Assembly: GCA_013202635.1 (NCBI GenBank)
Contig: JABMRO010000182.1
Coordinates: 1 to 16,294 of the forward strand
Direction: 5' to 3'
Source: Planctomycetota bacterium
Lineage (GTDB): Bacteria; Planctomycetota; Phycisphaerae; Sedimentisphaerales; Anaerobacaceae
Length of the DNA stretch: 16,294 bases
Shown here: piece after piece, positions 14,435 to 16,294 of the stretch
Layout of the letters: every line of letters begins with the position of its first letter
Position numbering within the stretch: position 1 is the first letter of the stretch
Made by a program: the position numbers and the translations under genes
The notes under the pieces: model-generated
Seen by the model: only the letters and a program-made list of their open reading frames with translations
Databases searched by the model: none
What the model was told of the DNA's origin: nothing

Positions 14435-14489
14435 AGCCGCGAAATGACAGCAACTCAAATCACGCATAATAAAGCAATAGTTTATGTTC

Positions 14490-14493
14490 GAGG
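14490..14493 (+). promoter_or_regulatory. Ribosome binding site fixing the GH95-like start
   Basis: GAGG at 14490-14493 lies 8 bases before the ATG at 14502. The upstream in-frame ATG at 14484 has no such site, so the shorter form, which begins with a proper signal peptide, is preferred. Confidence 0.6.
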
Positions 14494-14501
14494 ATATACT
14501 T

Positions 14502-16247
14502 ATGAAATGGTATGATTCGCCAAAGGTGCTTCGGGTTCTTTCCATAGCAATAATTATTTCTGTTTGTTCCTTAAATGCGAACGGCAAACCAATGCCCAGG
14601 CATGGCCTGCATTTCGAGACGCCTTCGCAAACCTGGGATGAAGCAATGCCGCTGGGTAATGGCCTGCTCGGTGCCCTCGTATGGGGTGATGGCTCTCCTT
14701 TGAAAATATCTCTTGATAGAACAGACTTGTGGGACCTTCGTCCGGTACCGGAATTTCACACAAAAGAATATTCATACAAGACTATGCGCCAATGGGTCAC
14801 CGAAGGCCGGCTCACCGACCTCCACCGTCTTTATGATAAACCTTACGGCAATGCCGGACCGACGAAAATACCCGCCGGACGTATCGAAATAACCATCGGA
14901 AATAGTCCCGTCTTTGAAAAGGCATCGTTGAATCTTGCCGAAGCAGCCGCGACGGTTCAATTCGGTGGCCAAAATAAAGTACGTGTTTTTACCCACGCGA
15001 CAGAGCCTGTTGGAATGATTCGGATTGACTCATCTGAACCAATCAAGCTCAAGCTGCTGGCCCCGCCTTTTGCAGGCAAAATTACAGAGGATGCCGGGCC
15101 AGGAAAAATTAGCGCAGGCGACCTGGCCAGCCTCAGATATAAAGCACCCCTCGAATCCCGCGGTGACAACTGGACAGGATATCTGCAGGAAGGCTGGGGC
15201 GGATTCAAGTTTGCTGTAGTCGTCGCCTGGCGGAAATCACAAAACAATTGGTTCGCAGCCTGGTCGATTACAACTTCGAAAGAATCAAAGAATCCTCTGC
15301 GGATGGCTCGTGAAAACTGCCAAAAAGCTCTCAGGGCCGGATTTACCAAATCAGTTAATACGCATCGTAAGTGGTGGGACTCATTCTGGAATAAATCTTC
15401 TCTCAGCGTGCCCAATGCCGTCATTGAAAGGCAGTGGTATCTTGAAATGTACAAGTTCGGTGCTGCAACCAGGCCAAACACCCCCCCAATTACACTTCAG
15501 GGTCCATGGACTGCCGACAACGGAAAAATTCCGCCATGGAAAGGAGATTATCATCACGACCTGAACACCGAGTTGAGCTACTGGCCTGCTTACAGCGGCA
15601 ATCAGCTTGAAGGGGCACTCGGATACGTTAACTGGCTGTGGGATACACGAAAAACAGCAAGGGCATGGACAAAAAGGTTCTTTAATTTGCCCGGCTTGAA
15701 TGTCCCAATGACGGCCGACCTGGAGCAGAAACAGATTGGCGGCTGGCACCAGTACACGCACTCAGCCACTACCGCAGCCTGGCTGGCTCACCACTTTTAC
15801 CTGCACTGGCGATACAGTATGGACAGACAATTTCTGAAAGAACGCGCTTATCCATGGCTCAAAGACACATCAATCTTTCTTGAGGCGATTACCGAAAAGG
15901 GCCCCGACGGAAAGCGAATTCTTCCTTTAAGCTCTTCGCCTGAGATTAACGATAACCGCCTCGAAGCATGGTTCCCGACGATTACAAATTACGATATTGC
16001 CCTGATAAGATGGGCGTTTGAAACAACGGCGGAGCTTGCGGATGAGCTGGGCAAAACGAAAGAAGCGGAGCATTGGCGTAATGTGCTTTCTGAAATGCCG
16101 GATTTAGTGATCGACCCCCAAACCAAGAAAATGCTTGTAGCCAAAGATTATCCGTTGAAAGACTCGCATCGTCACTTGCCGTATCGCTCACCTCATCGCT
16201 TCCGGCGTCCCGACAAGCGCTATCGTCGCCGTCACCTTCACCAATAA
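14502..16247 (+). CDS. Secreted GH95-like glycosidase, cut off by a chimeric 3' end
   Basis: A signal peptide (VLRVLSIAIIISVCSLNANG) leads into a GH95-type N-terminal beta domain (TWDEAMPLGNGLLGALVWGDG, about 44-64; LDRTDLWDLRP) and an (alpha/alpha)6 catalytic domain. Seen there: LQGPW (332-336), HHDLNTELSYWP (about 351-362) and LSSSPEIND with Glu481, the position of the general acid in characterised GH95 fucosidases (SPEN motif). The first Asn of the family's NxN pair is Asp353, so the substrate may differ from fucosides. GH95 similarity ends at DSHRH (about residue 558), where HRHxSHL is expected to continue. The remaining 24 codons to the stop at 16247 are basic, non-homologous residues read out of frame from a helicase gene. 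About 200 residues, including the last catalytic Asp region, are therefore missing. Promoter at 14405-14434. Confidence 0.8.
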   Translation: MKWYDSPKVLRVLSIAIIISVCSLNANGKPMPRHGLHFETPSQTWDEAMPLGNGLLGALVWGDGSPLKISLDRTDLWDLRPVPEFHTKEYSYKTMRQWVTEGRLTDLHRLYDKPYGNAGPTKIPAGRIEITIGNSPVFEKASLNLAEAAATVQFGGQNKVRVFTHATEPVGMIRIDSSEPIKLKLLAPPFAGKITEDAGPGKISAGDLASLRYKAPLESRGDNWTGYLQEGWGGFKFAVVVAWRKSQNNWFAAWSITTSKESKNPLRMARENCQKALRAGFTKSVNTHRKWWDSFWNKSSLSVPNAVIERQWYLEMYKFGAATRPNTPPITLQGPWTADNGKIPPWKGDYHHDLNTELSYWPAYSGNQLEGALGYVNWLWDTRKTARAWTKRFFNLPGLNVPMTADLEQKQIGGWHQYTHSATTAAWLAHHFYLHWRYSMDRQFLKERAYPWLKDTSIFLEAITEKGPDGKRILPLSSSPEINDNRLEAWFPTITNYDIALIRWAFETTAELADELGKTKEAEHWRNVLSEMPDLVIDPQTKKMLVAKDYPLKDSHRHLPYRSPHRFRRPDKRYRRRHLHQ

Positions 16248-16294
16248 GGCCGCCAACGAAATGAAAAAGCGTGTGGAGGAGCTCGTCGAAGGCC
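16159..16294 (+). CDS. UvrD/PcrA-type DNA helicase fragment
   Basis: In the frame whose codons start at 16159, the sequence reads KTRIVTCRIAHLIASGVP, then AIVAVTFTNKAANEMKKRVEELVEG up to the window end. This matches the region from the last two residues of the Walker A motif (GSGKT) through motif Ia (VTFTNKAAxEM) of superfamily 1 helicases such as UvrD, PcrA and Rep. No start codon, N-terminus or complete Walker A precedes it; a TGA stop lies immediately upstream in this frame at 16156-16158. It is thus an internal piece joined to the GH95-like gene, and the rest continues beyond the window, if anywhere. Confidence 0.8.

Noticed and set aside
14957..15481. A 174-residue minus-strand frame inside the GH95-like gene
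   Set aside because: The plus-strand frame carries clear family motifs; the opposite frame has no ribosome binding site or domain.
16176..16247. A basic arginine-rich C-terminal tail on the glycosidase as a real domain
   Set aside because: The same bases read in another frame give conserved helicase sequence, so the tail is out-of-frame translation past the join.

Overview
The window looks like a chromosomal stretch of a Planctomycetota bacterium, most likely a Phycisphaerae/Sedimentisphaerales-type organism from a metagenome. This is inferred from the gene set: a pseudopilin with a very conserved N-terminal helix and a planctomycete-style C-terminus, a secreted PQQ-like beta-propeller protein beginning DWPHWRGP after its signal peptide, tandem Tat-signal aldo/keto-reductase-like proteins, a PD-(D/E)XK-like orphan of a kind I associate with planctomycetes, and secreted carbohydrate-active enzymes. 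Base composition is mid-range. There is no rRNA, tRNA, CRISPR array, integrase or insertion sequence.

Layout. (a) 3-971: the 3' part of an ADP-ribosylglycohydrolase gene, closed by a strong intrinsic terminator. (b) 1074-3737: a near-consensus promoter followed by two tandem secreted ankyrin-repeat genes; the second is broken by one extra base. (c) 3752-5768: another strong promoter and two tandem paralogues with Tat signals and an aldo/keto-reductase-like barrel that lacks the usual catalytic residues. (d) 5773-8198, minus strand: a pseudopilin and a secreted PQQ-like propeller protein. (e) 8444-11390, plus strand: promoter, a small cysteine-cluster protein overlapping hisS, then a secreted CE1-type esterase. 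(f) 11463-14383: a PD-(D/E)XK-like protein, a Dabb-domain lipoprotein, rsmD, and a CCA-adding/poly(A) polymerase-family gene overlapping rsmD by ATGA. (g) 14405-16294: promoter and a secreted GH95-like glycosidase that breaks off at about 16159-16175, where the sequence passes into a UvrD/PcrA-type helicase fragment in another frame.

Function. The window mixes core RNA-handling genes (hisS, rsmD, the tRNA nucleotidyltransferase) with envelope or secreted accessory proteins (ankyrin proteins, Tat proteins, pseudopilin, PQQ propeller, Dabb lipoprotein) and polysaccharide-degrading enzymes (CE1 esterase, GH95-like). I see no clear new multi-gene system. The items most worth a second look are the abrupt GH95/helicase join, the single-base frameshift in the second ankyrin gene with a prfB-like slip geometry, the tetrad-less Tat aldo/keto-reductase pair, and the nuclease-like orphan whose ribosome binding site lies in a hairpin.
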